From positions 6,296,501 to 6,360,500 of the forward strand of contig NC_081331.1 of the NCBI RefSeq assembly GCF_022539665.2: a stretch of 64,000 nt of DNA, written 5' to 3'. The stretch's first letter is position 1, and the number at the start of each line of letters is the position of its first letter. The notes under the pieces are model-generated. The model was not told the origin of the DNA. It ran no database searches and worked only from the letters and a program-made list of their open reading frames with translations. Positions 22,765-33,342 of this stretch are shown piece by piece. The DNA comes from Daphnia carinata. Taxonomy: Eukaryota > Arthropoda > Branchiopoda > Diplostraca > Daphniidae. Both the position numbers and the translations under genes were made by a program.

Positions 22765-24947
22765 ATGTCCGATATAATCAGAGATGACACATTTTATTAC
22801 TGCGAAGGAAAGAATTTGCGTGGCGTTGAATGTAAAGCTATTTTGTCGCCTTCCACCCTGACAATCACTGAAGCAGAAAATGGGAACAAACAACGCACAG
22901 TTAATGTAGATGATATTATTGGATGCCTTTGTATGAGAAATCAAGATTCTCACGGAAATCAACTAAGTCATGGGCAAGATGCAATTAGCATGTTTCTTTG
23001 TGTGTATTATTATAGCCTTTCAACAAATTTCAAAAAAAGCCCATATAGAAAAAGAGAAACAGCTCTGCTAAGGTGTCAAAAATATTCAACATTTGTTGAA
23101 AACTGTGATTATGTGGCAAAGTATTGAAGCATTCAAACATTTATCAGAAAATTACATATTAACCATATTCTTTTTAGGTGGCAATCATCATTGTATTCAC
23201 TAATCCACAGCAATGAAATTTACCCTCACATGCTTTCTACAGACCCTATCACAAATGATTCACAAAGATTGCTAATATTTGTAAATCCAAACAGTGGCCC
23301 TGGAGTTGCTCTGAAAACATTTAACACCAGAATTAGATCTTTTCTAGGTGAAGCTAATATTTCCTATGATTTGATCGTCACCTCCCATGTTGGCCACTGC
23401 CAAAAAGTTGTTCAAGATTTTAGGGATTTAGCCAAGTATACAGGACTAGTTGCAGTATCTGGAGATGGCCTTCTATATGAAGTAAATTTTAGCACTTTAC
23501 GTGTAGATTAGCTTATTGCTATACTAACAGTGAAGCAAAACTTCCTTACAGATTTACAATGGCTTGTTTGCTAGAGAAGATTGGGACAACATTTGTAAAA
23601 TTCCGGTTGGAGTGATTCCTCAAGGATCAGGCAACGGCCTAGCCCGTTCTCTGGCGCACTTCAAAAAGTGAGTATATTATTGTTTTCAAGTACTGTATTA
23701 CTTTACGGTTCGTAGATGTGAATTATGAATCTGTTTTTCTTGTACGTCAGTGAACCCTATCTGTATGATCCTTTGGTGGTCAGCGTTCTCAACGTTGTAA
23801 AATTAAAAAGCTGCGAAATGGATCTTTGCCTTGTGAACACCACAAAATTCCCTGTAAGGCTTACATGTAAAATCGTTGTGAACGAAAAATGTTCACTGAG
23901 TTTCTTTCTTTTTTCATTTTTACAAATATTTTTTTTTCTTTTTCAGAAACTGATAAGTTTTCTCAGCGTTGGATGGGGTCTAATGGCAGATATAGATATT
24001 GAATCTGAACGTCTTAGAATGATTGGAGAAGCCCGTTTTACTGTAGGGGCGTTGGCCAGAATAATGCGTAAGTAGACCGTGAGAATTGAACGTACATAAT
24101 GTAACACGTGTAGGTAACCGGCTAGATGCTTTTCTTTTCTTTCTAGGACTAAGAACGTACAAAGCCACAGTATCATACTTACCAGCCGTTGGTGGTATAC
24201 CAGATGAAGTAATGTCTCCATTACCACCGCTTGACGAACCATTACCTGATCAGAAGTGGATCAGTCTGACGGGGGAGTTCATCTGCGTTTATTCTTCTAT
24301 GGTTCCCTTCATCGGAACCGACTTGTTTTTTGCACCAGAAGCCTTGATAGATGACGGAGTAATTTGGCTGATGATTGTCCAAGGTAAGAACCAAGAAAAA
24401 AATAGATCTTGTTTGTGGCTACATTTATATTTTTATTTAGCTCCTGCGTCAAAATTACAAGTAACCCAGCTGCTTCTAAGGTAATTCATGTTCACTCACC
24501 CTTGTTGATATGAACGTCGATCAGTTGGGAAATAGCATTGCAAAATGTGTTGGGCGACTGGAATTGTGGGGTTTCTTTCAAAGACAAAATCGTACACGAA
24601 ATTTTTTCGTCAGCCTCAGCCAATATAGAGTTGGTTGATGCTGTAAAACTGATGCTAAAAACGCTGTTTCTTAAAATTGGTTGGTAGACATGTTTATGTG
24701 GTTAAGAACAAGCGAATTAGGAACTAAAACACTAGTTACTAACCAATTTTTGTTGCTTACCAGTATGGAGAAAGGCAACCATATTCAACTACCTTGGGTA
24801 ACATTTGTACCTGTCACAGCCTTTCGCCTAGTTCCGGATGTAAGCGTTGGTCCTCAGTCCTACCTAGTAATTGATGGTGAAAAATTGGACACCCAGGCAA
24901 TGCAAGCGCAAATAATGCCACGCAAAGGTCGCGTGTTTATGCGTTAA
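22765..24947 (+). CDS. Sphingosine kinase
   Basis: Lipid kinase making sphingosine-1-phosphate. Eight exons: 22765-23120, 23178-23481, 23552-23667, 23751-23853, 23947-24067, 24147-24383, 24441-24480 and 24764-24947; 486 aa. The DAGK-type catalytic domain shows LLIFVNPNSGPGVALKTF, the catalytic loop AVSGDGLLYE, and IPQGSGNGLARSLAHF. SVGWGLMADIDIESERLRMIGEARFTVGAL follows, then the C-terminal FVPVTAFRLVP and VIDGEKLDTQAMQAQI typical of SPHK. The start is the ATG at 22765; the frame continues upstream only from a GTG. The last intron (24481-24763, 283 bp) is much longer than the others. Confidence 0.95.
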
Positions 24948-25593
24948 AATTTTTGGTAACGTTCTTGTCACATTCTATATAAACGCGGCTATACCACGTT
25001 TTCTATACGTCGTCCCGCTCTACGACGAAACATATCTTTCCACGTCAAAATTCCACAAATGTTATGTAACTTAAACCCGTGAATCCATTGGGTTGTAGAT
25101 TTATGCTTACCAATCTTTATATTTCTGTTGAAGAAAACTTAGATTTTAAAATGTTGTAGCGTCGCTTACGTTGAATGGTACCGAGCCCGCTTATGCTACA
25201 TCTAGTACCATTCAACTAGGCCAATTAAAAAGACGTTTTTTTTTTTACTAGAAGTTGAATTGATACCTGTACAATATTACCTGATATTTTCCCCAGATCC
25301 CCGATTCTACTTTTGCAATCTATTCTAAGGGGGGGGGGGGATAATGGAACACTTTTTAGTCAGTTTAGGTTTCAGAAAATTACAAAAGAACGGTAAGAAA
25401 ACAAAATGCTAGTTTTTCCTAGTAAATCTATTGTAACCCAACATTCCTAGTAATGATTAAAGAGTTGTAAGTAAGAAAAATTCGTAGGTATTTTTGATTG
25501 AGGTGGAATTAACAGTGAATAAACTGTGCAAAAAGTTAAAGGCCTCGTCATTTGGTCCTGCTTGAGATAGAAGTCTCCAAGTGCACGGCATTC
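24948..25593. other. Convergent 3' regions of sphingosine kinase and FBPase
   Basis: No gene. It contains a perfect 12-bp inverted repeat (25170-25181 with 25205-25216) and an oligo-G run at about 25330. Confidence 0.45.
25170..25216. repeat. Perfect 12-bp inverted repeat (hairpin)
   Basis: GTTGAATGGTAC at 25170-25181 and GTACCATTCAAC at 25205-25216 are exact reverse complements separated by 23 nt. The stem does not extend, so it is shorter than a usual pre-miRNA. It may be an RNA structure in a 3' UTR or a small element relic. Confidence 0.7.
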
Positions 25594-26981
25594 TCACTTT
25601 AGATCACCGTGACGTTTGATAATGTCAAGTACATCTTGAACATCCTCTTTCGATCCCAGAATAACTGGACAACGTTCGTGAATTTTTTCTGGTTGTATAT
25701 CCAGGATGGGGACAGTACCCGTAGATGCTGCGCCGCCTGCCTGCTCCATGATAAATGCCATTGGAATGCTCTCATACAGCAAACGGAGCTGAAAAGTAAG
25801 AAATTAACAATGACTGTCATCTCTGCCATTTGGAAACATTTTTACTTTTCCGCGAGGTGCGTCGGTTGTGGCAGGGTACATGAATATTCCACCATACTTG
25901 AGCGTGCGGTGGACATCAGCGACCATCGATCCGACATATCGAGCTCCATAAGGCTTCGCACCCTACAAGGTAGTCAATTTGTAGAGTTAAAAAACTGCTT
26001 TTGTAGCCTGATTAAAGAAAATCGTATTATTACCTGTTTCTTTGAAGCCACATACTCTTGAATGGCTTTATCCCAGTTGTGTGTATAGCCTTCATTAATT
26101 GAGTAAATTTTTCCTCTGGGTTTCACTCTCATATTGGGATCAGTCAGCACAAATTCTCCAATAGCCTATACAGAAAATACACTTAACCAAATGTTACTCT
26201 AAAATATGGACGCAAACCACATACGGGGTCTAGAAGAAATCCATTAACTCCGTTACCAGTTGATAAGACCATCATTGTGGCACTGCCATACAAAGAGTAT
26301 CCAGCAGCCACGCAGTTTCTCCCCGGTTGCAGTGCATCTTTGACCGACGGAACACCATCCGAAGTTTTTCTGCATTTAGGATAAAACAGGTTAAAAAAAA
26401 GGAAAATACAGTAAGCGCCTTACGGTTTACTTGAAAATTGAAAAAATCGATCCGATGGAAACGAGGCAATCGATATTTGAAGATCCATCCAATGGATCAA
26501 AGCAGACTACATATTTGCCTTGTTTCTCAGTTTCAACCTACAAACAAATTATCAGCATAGACATTTAAAAATTTTTTTTTACTATATTAAGTTGTAATAT
26601 AGTATACCTCAATAACAGTCTCATCTTCTTCTGATACCAATAAACAAGTTGTGAATGAACTTCTCAGCAAGTTGATAAACAATTCATTTGCAAGAACATC
26701 AAGCTTTTTGACCTCTTCCCCTTGCACATTGACTTGGCCAGCAATGCCATACCTAAAATTTTATCACATTACAATAACTGAAGCATTGTAAACAAATATG
26801 ATTAAACTCACAAATTGGCAATTCCAGCTCTACGAACTGCAGAACTAACAGCCTTAACAGCAGATTGCAACGAATTAAGCAATTGGGTTAAGTCTCCTGT
26901 AGCGCCCGGGATACGCCTCTGTTCAGCAAGGACATGGCGAGTCAGCGTCATACAATTCGTGTCGATTGGTGAGTTGGACAT
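25594..26981 (-). CDS. Fructose-1,6-bisphosphatase
   Basis: Gluconeogenic enzyme hydrolysing fructose-1,6-bisphosphate to fructose-6-phosphate. Seven exons: 26981-26812, 26752-26608, 26537-26431, 26369-26225, 26165-26034, 25962-25846 and 25788-25594; 336 aa, the normal length. Landmarks are [29 protein letters not shown], the metal-binding VSEEDETV and [32 protein letters not shown], and [19 protein letters not shown] with the substrate-binding [10 protein letters not shown]. All introns are short GT-AG. The ATG at 26981 gives the family N-terminus; upstream in-frame codons lack an ATG. Confidence 0.97.
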
Positions 26982-29900
26982 CCTTGAAGGCACGAGATGG
27001 TAGATTTTCTATAGTAGGAAACGATTATAAAAAAACATACAATTAAGTTACAAAAGAGTAGTCAAGCTGGAAATCTACCTGAAATCACTGGGAAGGAATG
27101 GATAAAATTACACGTCTAACGGCAACTTTAAATAGAGGACTACAATCACCCTAAAATTATTAACCTCTAAAGCAAATTTCCAAAGACAATCCACTCCTAG
27201 CAGTCAACAGGTATTATTATGAGTACTATACAGTGTTGACGTATTGTATTGACGGTTCGTTGCTGCTCAAGCACGAGTCAGAACACTAGATGGCATTATG
27301 CAACGGTCCTACGTGGCTGGCAGCACGTAAGCGTAAGATAATCATATTTTACAATTCAAGGACATTAGCCGCTCGAGTCATGAATACGTGTGTGAAATAT
27401 TATTTTTTAATCATCACTTTGATTAATTATCTGCGGTTCTGATCTAAAAGTATGGTTGGAAATAAAACATAAGTTGAGCCTTATTACGCGGTTTAGGGAG
27501 GTGTTGCTGCGTACCAGGAGAGGTAAAGTGGAACGAAGGATTTAGTTTTTGTTTTGTTTGGCTTTTATATTTTTTTGTTTTTGTGTTTGCAATATTTATT
27601 ACTTATAAATACGTACGATAAAAAACGTCGGAATTTCGATGACTTTCTTTTTGTCTTTTTTTATTTTGTTTTTTTCCCTTATGAAATACGGGAAGATCAA
27701 AAGGACTGTGGAAGTCTTCTCAGGTTTCCATAACAACTTTGTTTACCTAAAGTAAACCTTGAGAAACTGTGCAAAACAAGAAAACTCAACCTGACCAGAA
27801 AAAATTAGTTCTTTTCAACTAATAAAAAACCAACAAATGAGTAGGCAAAATAAAAAAATATATTGAGGTGTGGGATTGGCGACCATGAGAAAAACCTTCA
27901 TGAAAACTACTCCTTGAAAGCAAATATTGCTTTCTGCTTTTTTCTTTTAACTTGAACTTAACTTGATTGTTTCTTTTAACTTCTAAATCTAATGTTCAGT
28001 GACTGATGGATCAACCACGAACACACTGCTATGTTTTTTTTAAATACAAGGCAATGGATCAGTTGCCCAATATTAAAATTTTCTCGAGTCTGTAATGCAA
28101 GCACAGCCTGCTGTTGTGTAAAATCTCATATATGTGAGTCGCGCCACTACCTACGGTTAGTAAGCCGGATCTCGGTGTTCATTGTTGACCCCTATTTACT
28201 ATGGCAATATTATAAAACAGATTGCCATGCGATACGCTGATTTGTACAAGCGCGCTGTACGGTACTGGCGCGCCAACTTTGGTTGGAAAATTCGGGCTCA
28301 TTTATTTTGTCGGGCTTATTTTCAAGCCCCTAACTTCTTGAACATCGGGAGCTTGAGTGAAGTAAAACTGGATACCTTACCAATAGATGGCTATACCGTT
28401 TGGTGGGTCGTCTGCGGTATAAATCCAAGGTTTATCATATGTAAGCTTGCAGCATATTTGTTATGCTGGCATGTAATCGAAGTTTTTTCATTTTAGGCGA
28501 TGGCATTCGCATTATATTTTTGACAACGCCTACTCTACAATGGGATAAATTTTTCATAGAATAAGCGTCTGCTACAGCTATGTGTTGCAGTATCATTCTG
28601 ATGGTAAAATATCAATTAAATTTTAAATAACTTTTGAATTTCCTTCTCTGTATTTTGACAGTGACGTGACAGTACTGGTTGTTGGGGTTATTTAGGGACA
28701 AACCTTTTCCATTTTCCCATCCAGTCTGTGAGACAACTTTGATTGCTTGTTATAACTACAACAATATTCCCTGCATAATGAAGGGAATGTACACATTTTC
28801 TTCAGTGAACTTTTCCCTGAACTGTTGCCTGAAGTTGAAAACATTTTGGAATATTTGGTTGGAGCTACTCTGATATTATTCAGTTGCAGGAACTGGATCT
28901 TGTCCTCTTTCTTGAGCAGTGTTTTGCCTTTTCAACAATCAAAGAGGCCTGCAAACATTATTGATTTTCTATCAGTGACTGTCATTCTGCCAAACACGTC
29001 TTCTTAAACAATTTGGTAATTGATTGATGGCTTAGAGATCACGAGTTAATTAAATAAAATATCTTAAATTACAGAAAGGAAAACTTCCAAGCGACAAGCC
29101 CATACTTTGGTGGAGGTTGACATATTTTTAATTGAAAACTATCAGTATTGTTAAAATGATTTGGATATTTTGGTCCAACCCTCACCCATGGTATGTTCAA
29201 AGTGAAGTGCATAGTTAAGTTCTCATTGGAAACATGGTCCAGATCTCCCATGTTACGGTATTTGTTTCATTCAAAGTGATGCACAATTAATAGGTTCTCT
29301 CATCTTTTCTGTGGCCACATTTTACCTTGATCTGAATTTTCTTTTTCATTCCAGATTTCATGATGAAATTTTGCGGCTAACCGTAAAAGATGTCCAGCCC
29401 TTATATTTCCCTGTTTCAGAAATAGAAGACGAAAAGAGATGCTAGATTTTCGAAGAACGCTACTTTCACTTCACGGTTAATTGCTGATTCATCCAGAACG
29501 TAAAACATCTATATTTTTACAAATTAAAGTGCATATCTGGGCTCCCTTCTTTTCTGTGGCCCCGTTTCCCCTAGATTTGTAATAAGCCCGTAGGGGGTCA
29601 TGCCCCTACTGTGATCAGCAGCAAAGGTTGTGAGTGCGCTGTCTGGAAAGGGGACGTGGGGGTCCTCATCGTCCGATGATATCATTGGAGGGCTATGGGG
29701 CTACCCAAAAATCCGAATTAACAGTTAATCGCTCACGTAAAAGCTTGTCCGAAACCTTCGCTCTTCTTCCGGCTTCTCTTAGCCACGCACCGGGTAATCT
29801 CCCCGGTGAGTCAACTGAGGTAGTGTCTCCCCCTACCTTGGTTGACAGCAACTTTGAAATCGGTTATTTTGCCCTTTCAAAGTTGCAAGTCTTTAAACTG

Positions 29901-30227
29901 TTCCGAGTATTGATGCAATACAAATTCTTAAAAAAAAAATTTACAGGTTTTGTATTTTTTACTGTTGTGGTGATGCTCTGCACTTTTCACTATTGTGAAC
30001 ATTTCCTTATTTATGTCGCAATGTCATTTTAATGTCGTATACGTTTTACCTTCAATTTTTGCTGTTGACAATTATCGGAGAATATTTCGTTGTTAAATGA
30101 CTTCATTGTATATGGTACGATGCACTTTAATCTCACTTCATGGATATTATACAACTTTTAGTGCATTAATGATGTATTTGACATCTTTGATCATCTTTTC
30201 TGTATATATTTATTTAATTTCATTTTG

Positions 30228-30300
30228 ACTCTTTATGGGATTGAACCCTTGATTTCTGGCGTGCGACGCTGATGCTCAACCACAGAGCCATGAGTCTTGT
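30228..30300 (-). pseudogene. tRNA-like sequence, degenerate tRNA-Ala(CGC)-like
   Basis: On the minus strand the sequence keeps an A box (GGCTCTGTGGTTGAGC) and a B box (GGGTTCAATCCC) at tRNA spacing, with a partly paired acceptor (GACTCAT with AAAGAGTC). The anticodon loop would read GTCGCAC (CGC, Ala) but its stem has mismatches. Probably a tRNA pseudogene or the head of a tRNA-derived SINE. Confidence 0.5.
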
Positions 30301-30483
30301 AAATTAATTAACAATATTTCCATGTCTTTTGAAGGAAACCAATTTGCACTTGTAATAATATTGTTGTGCGTCCCAACGCAATTTAACATTTCTGTCTCGG
30401 AATGTCACCTATAAATACAATAGAGTGATTCATTTTTTGTACAAAGAAATATTGTCTACAGTGGGAACCGTAACTCAATCCTC

Positions 30484-30562
30484 TGGCACAGAGGATCCAG
30501 ACGAGACTCGAACTCTTGACGTTCGATTCCCGTGGTCAGACGCTCTACCTCAGAGCTATTAG
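30484..30562 (-). pseudogene. Second tRNA-like sequence
   Basis: The minus strand shows a D-arm (TAGCTCTGAGGTAGAGC) and a T-arm (AGAGTTCGAGTCTCGT) at about tRNA spacing, without a proper anticodon or acceptor stem. It lies about 230 bp from the first tRNA-like sequence in the same orientation. A SINE-like or relic origin is inferred. Confidence 0.4.
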
Positions 30563-30901
30563 TATTAAGTAATTTCCCGTAGCGTGCCAGTACGCTACAG
30601 CGTAACGTAAAATAAGAAAAAGTCGGGCTTATTTTTAAACCTGACTGTACATCAGATGGCCGTGCATGATAAGGTTATAATAATAGCACGAGGTATATCT
30701 TCATGCTATGATCTATACTTATCAGGTATACCTTCTCCTTAGTGTGATACATAATACTAGTAGTCTATGTTAACGAAGTAGTGTTATAAGTATAGGCAAC
30801 TCACGCGATCAACGAATAGTGAAATAGCAAAACAAACACGAAAAAAGCCGCCACCCCATTTCATTTATGATCAAAATGCTTAAATTGTTTGGAATATTAA
30901 T

Positions 30902-31299
30902 GTTCATTTTTTACTTTTTGCCAAGTTGAAAAAAAAAAATACCGGAAGTGACCGGAAGTAGCCTATATCTCCCGAAATACTGGGCCCACAACAAAACAAA
31001 TATGATTTTCGTGATTCTTGTGAAATTTAAGGTGTGTCTGACGTATTGTGGCCTGTTTTTGGCGAAAAGTCCAATTTGGTCAAAATCGTGATTTTTCCTG
31101 AACTATAGTTCAGGGAAATTTGCGATTTTTGACGATTTTCGGGTATTTTCTACTGACACATGGATTCGATCCCAAATTTCACGAGGATTACGAAAATGTG
31201 GTTCTTTTTTCATTCAGACCAACAGATAGTGAGTTATTAAGCATTTCCAAACCAGAAGTTATACCGGAAGTTAAAATTTCGAAAATTTAAAAAATGAAC
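30902..31299. repeat. ~400-bp imperfect palindromic (fold-back) element
   Basis: The centre is a perfect 18-bp palindrome, CCTGAACTATAGTTCAGG at 31097-31114. The arms pair imperfectly far outwards: gattttcgtgattcttgtg (about 31004) against cacgaggattacgaaaatg (about 31180), ccggaagt (about 30942) against the reverse strand of accagaagtt/accggaagtt (about 31251-31272), and gttcatttttta (30902) against aaaaaatgaac at the far end (31299). The layout suggests a fold-back MITE or an inverted duplication. No coding frame. Confidence 0.65.
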
Positions 31300-33073
31300 T
31301 ATGTTCTCCTTTACAAGGTACACAAGATCTGCATAGTTTCAGTCGTAACTATAGTAAATTAACATAACATGGCCTTTCAAAGTTCGGAAAGTTCAGTTTT
31401 CAGGTACGACCTGTATACCACTTCTAAGCACTACCACACACATAATAATTGAAGCAAATGTTTCAAAACCATCCCCTTAATTTGATAGCCAACAGAATTA
31501 GGGTGATAGTGGAACACATACGGTTATGACCAGAAAAAAAGTAAACAGGAGATCCAATTCTTGCGGAATATTGATAGCAAAAAGCACATCCTGTTAGAAT
31601 TTCTTGAAGGTTTATTTAAATAAAAAAATTTTCTGTTACAGACTGTAAATATTTTGTTGCATTGAGAAATGACTGCTACCACGTTTGTAACAATGGCTTT
31701 ATCCAGAATGATACAACATGAGACCTGGTTTTCCAAAAGTACGTTAATATTACCTTGTTTCGATGCCTAACAGCTTACATTTTGTGTTGGTAACGAAGCA
31801 GTGTAAAATTTGCACATCAATAATAGGGGTGGAGGTAAAAACAACAAGCTATTCCGACGAAGTAAACTCAAATACACGCTTTCAACGTAACAACAAAGTA
31901 AACAATGAGAATCACATGTCAAAAAATAGTTTTGATTTCAGCCGCTAGAGGCTGGTGAACTTGCAGCGCCGTCCGCTGGAAATTATGTTCGGCCAGCTTT
32001 TAAAATAAGCCCGACTTTTCTCGGTCGGGCTTAAAAATTTTTTCTGAAAAAAAATGACACTCACCGGAATTGGTTGAATACCATAGGATATGCTCAAAAT
32101 TGAATGCTGATTCCGGGAAAATTGCTATTTTTAAAATTAAGTTAATCGTTTTTGAAATACACAGAATATTTGACGCAATGCTAGCGCGCCAGTACGCTAT
32201 TCGGTATATTAAAAAAACGATTGACCTAATAAGAAAACTATAATACCAATTGAAGAATAAACTCGATTTCCATGCTAAGCATTTTTCTGAATCGAAATTT
32301 CGTATTTGAAGCTAAATTTTTAATTTGGCCCAAATGCAAAAGTAGGAAGGGTATAAATGACCCTTATGAAACGCCATCTGCCAGTAGCCAGTACCATTAC
32401 GAAGTTAAGTTTTTAATACGGTTGTCTAAAGCGGTTCCTTCACATTATGATTTACAAAGGCCTAACGAGGCTGCAGAGGATCTCCATAACCTGTTTTTCC
32501 ACAGCGTATGTGCATTCTTGCGATTTTGGTTGTATGAGACGAACAATTCTACAGCATAATTTTAAAGGCACAATACCGTAAGCCGTCAAGTGAATGAACT
32601 GAATTGAATACTGCTTGAAGAGATGCATTTTCGTCTAAAAACTGTGTTGTTGTATGACAGATAAGGCTGTACTGGTAGGGCTACGGTTATCGTGATTTGT
32701 TTTTCAATGACCAATGATGTAACAATTCATTTGAATAAGAATGAAATTACCAGCAGTTGGATCAATTGACTCAACGTACGGAAGATTGTAACAATACATG
32801 TTTTAATTATCTTGGTAACATGAAATACGGTACACATCCTACAATCTGTGCGAAGAGAAAATCATTTCATTAATTCTGATTTCGAACAATCTGGATTAAA
32901 CGATGATGCTTTAACACCTTTTACTGACGAAGAATGCAAGATTAAACTTAAATTTAACGCATCGAGAAGAGTCGTTTGTCCTTTTTTAGCACAACCAAGG
33001 CCAAAAGAGGAAATAATAACGGTTCTGACATAATAATGTTATTGTGAAGAAGGAGAAAAAGACAACCAACTTC

Positions 33074-33220
33074 ATGGATTCTGATGAGTCTGCGAATCAA
33101 TCCACGGAAGTGCCAAAGGTGCCATTTGCAGTGGACCTGGCGAAAAACGAGATAACGGCAAGAAGGGCTGCGGAAGCCAAGGCGTATGATTATGAATTTC
33201 AATCGATTGCAAGCTTGTGA
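33074..33220 (+). CDS. Possible 48-aa small ORF
   Basis: ATG at 33074 opens MDSDESANQSTEVPKVPFAV and runs to a TGA at 33218-33220. The composition looks protein-like (acidic start, then an alanine-rich helical stretch ITARRAAEAKAYDYEF), but there is no homologue I recognise, no clear splice context, and it faces the 3' end of the coiled-coil gene. It could be a terminal exon or chance. Confidence 0.2.
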   Translation: MDSDESANQSTEVPKVPFAVDLAKNEITARRAAEAKAYDYEFQSIASL

Positions 33221-33342
33221 AATGCTGGACAGCAGAACTACTACATGATATCGTAGGTTGTTCCAAAGTGAGAGGCTGGTAATTCCTACCAAACACAGTT
33301 AACTGGCTGGCATATTGTACCTAGAAAAATAGAAGAGAAAAA

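Larger units (their letters stand above)
26982..33342. other. Gene-poor, repeat-containing 6.3-kb region
   Basis: Only short domain-free frames. It holds scattered copies of an AGTCGGGCTTATTTT motif (28309, 30621, 32002 in reverse), a GCGYGCCAGTACGCTA motif (28245 reverse, 30585, 32185), two tRNA-like sequences (30230-30300 and 30480-30560, minus) and a ~400-bp palindromic element (30902-31299). A short ORF is at 33074-33220. This looks like an accumulation of non-autonomous mobile-element fragments. No transposase or reverse transcriptase was recognised. Confidence 0.5.

Noticed and set aside
29634-30032. 132-codon frame in the repeat-rich gap, considered as a retrotransposon fragment
   Set aside because: No reverse transcriptase, integrase or gag motif; the second half is T-rich non-coding sequence.
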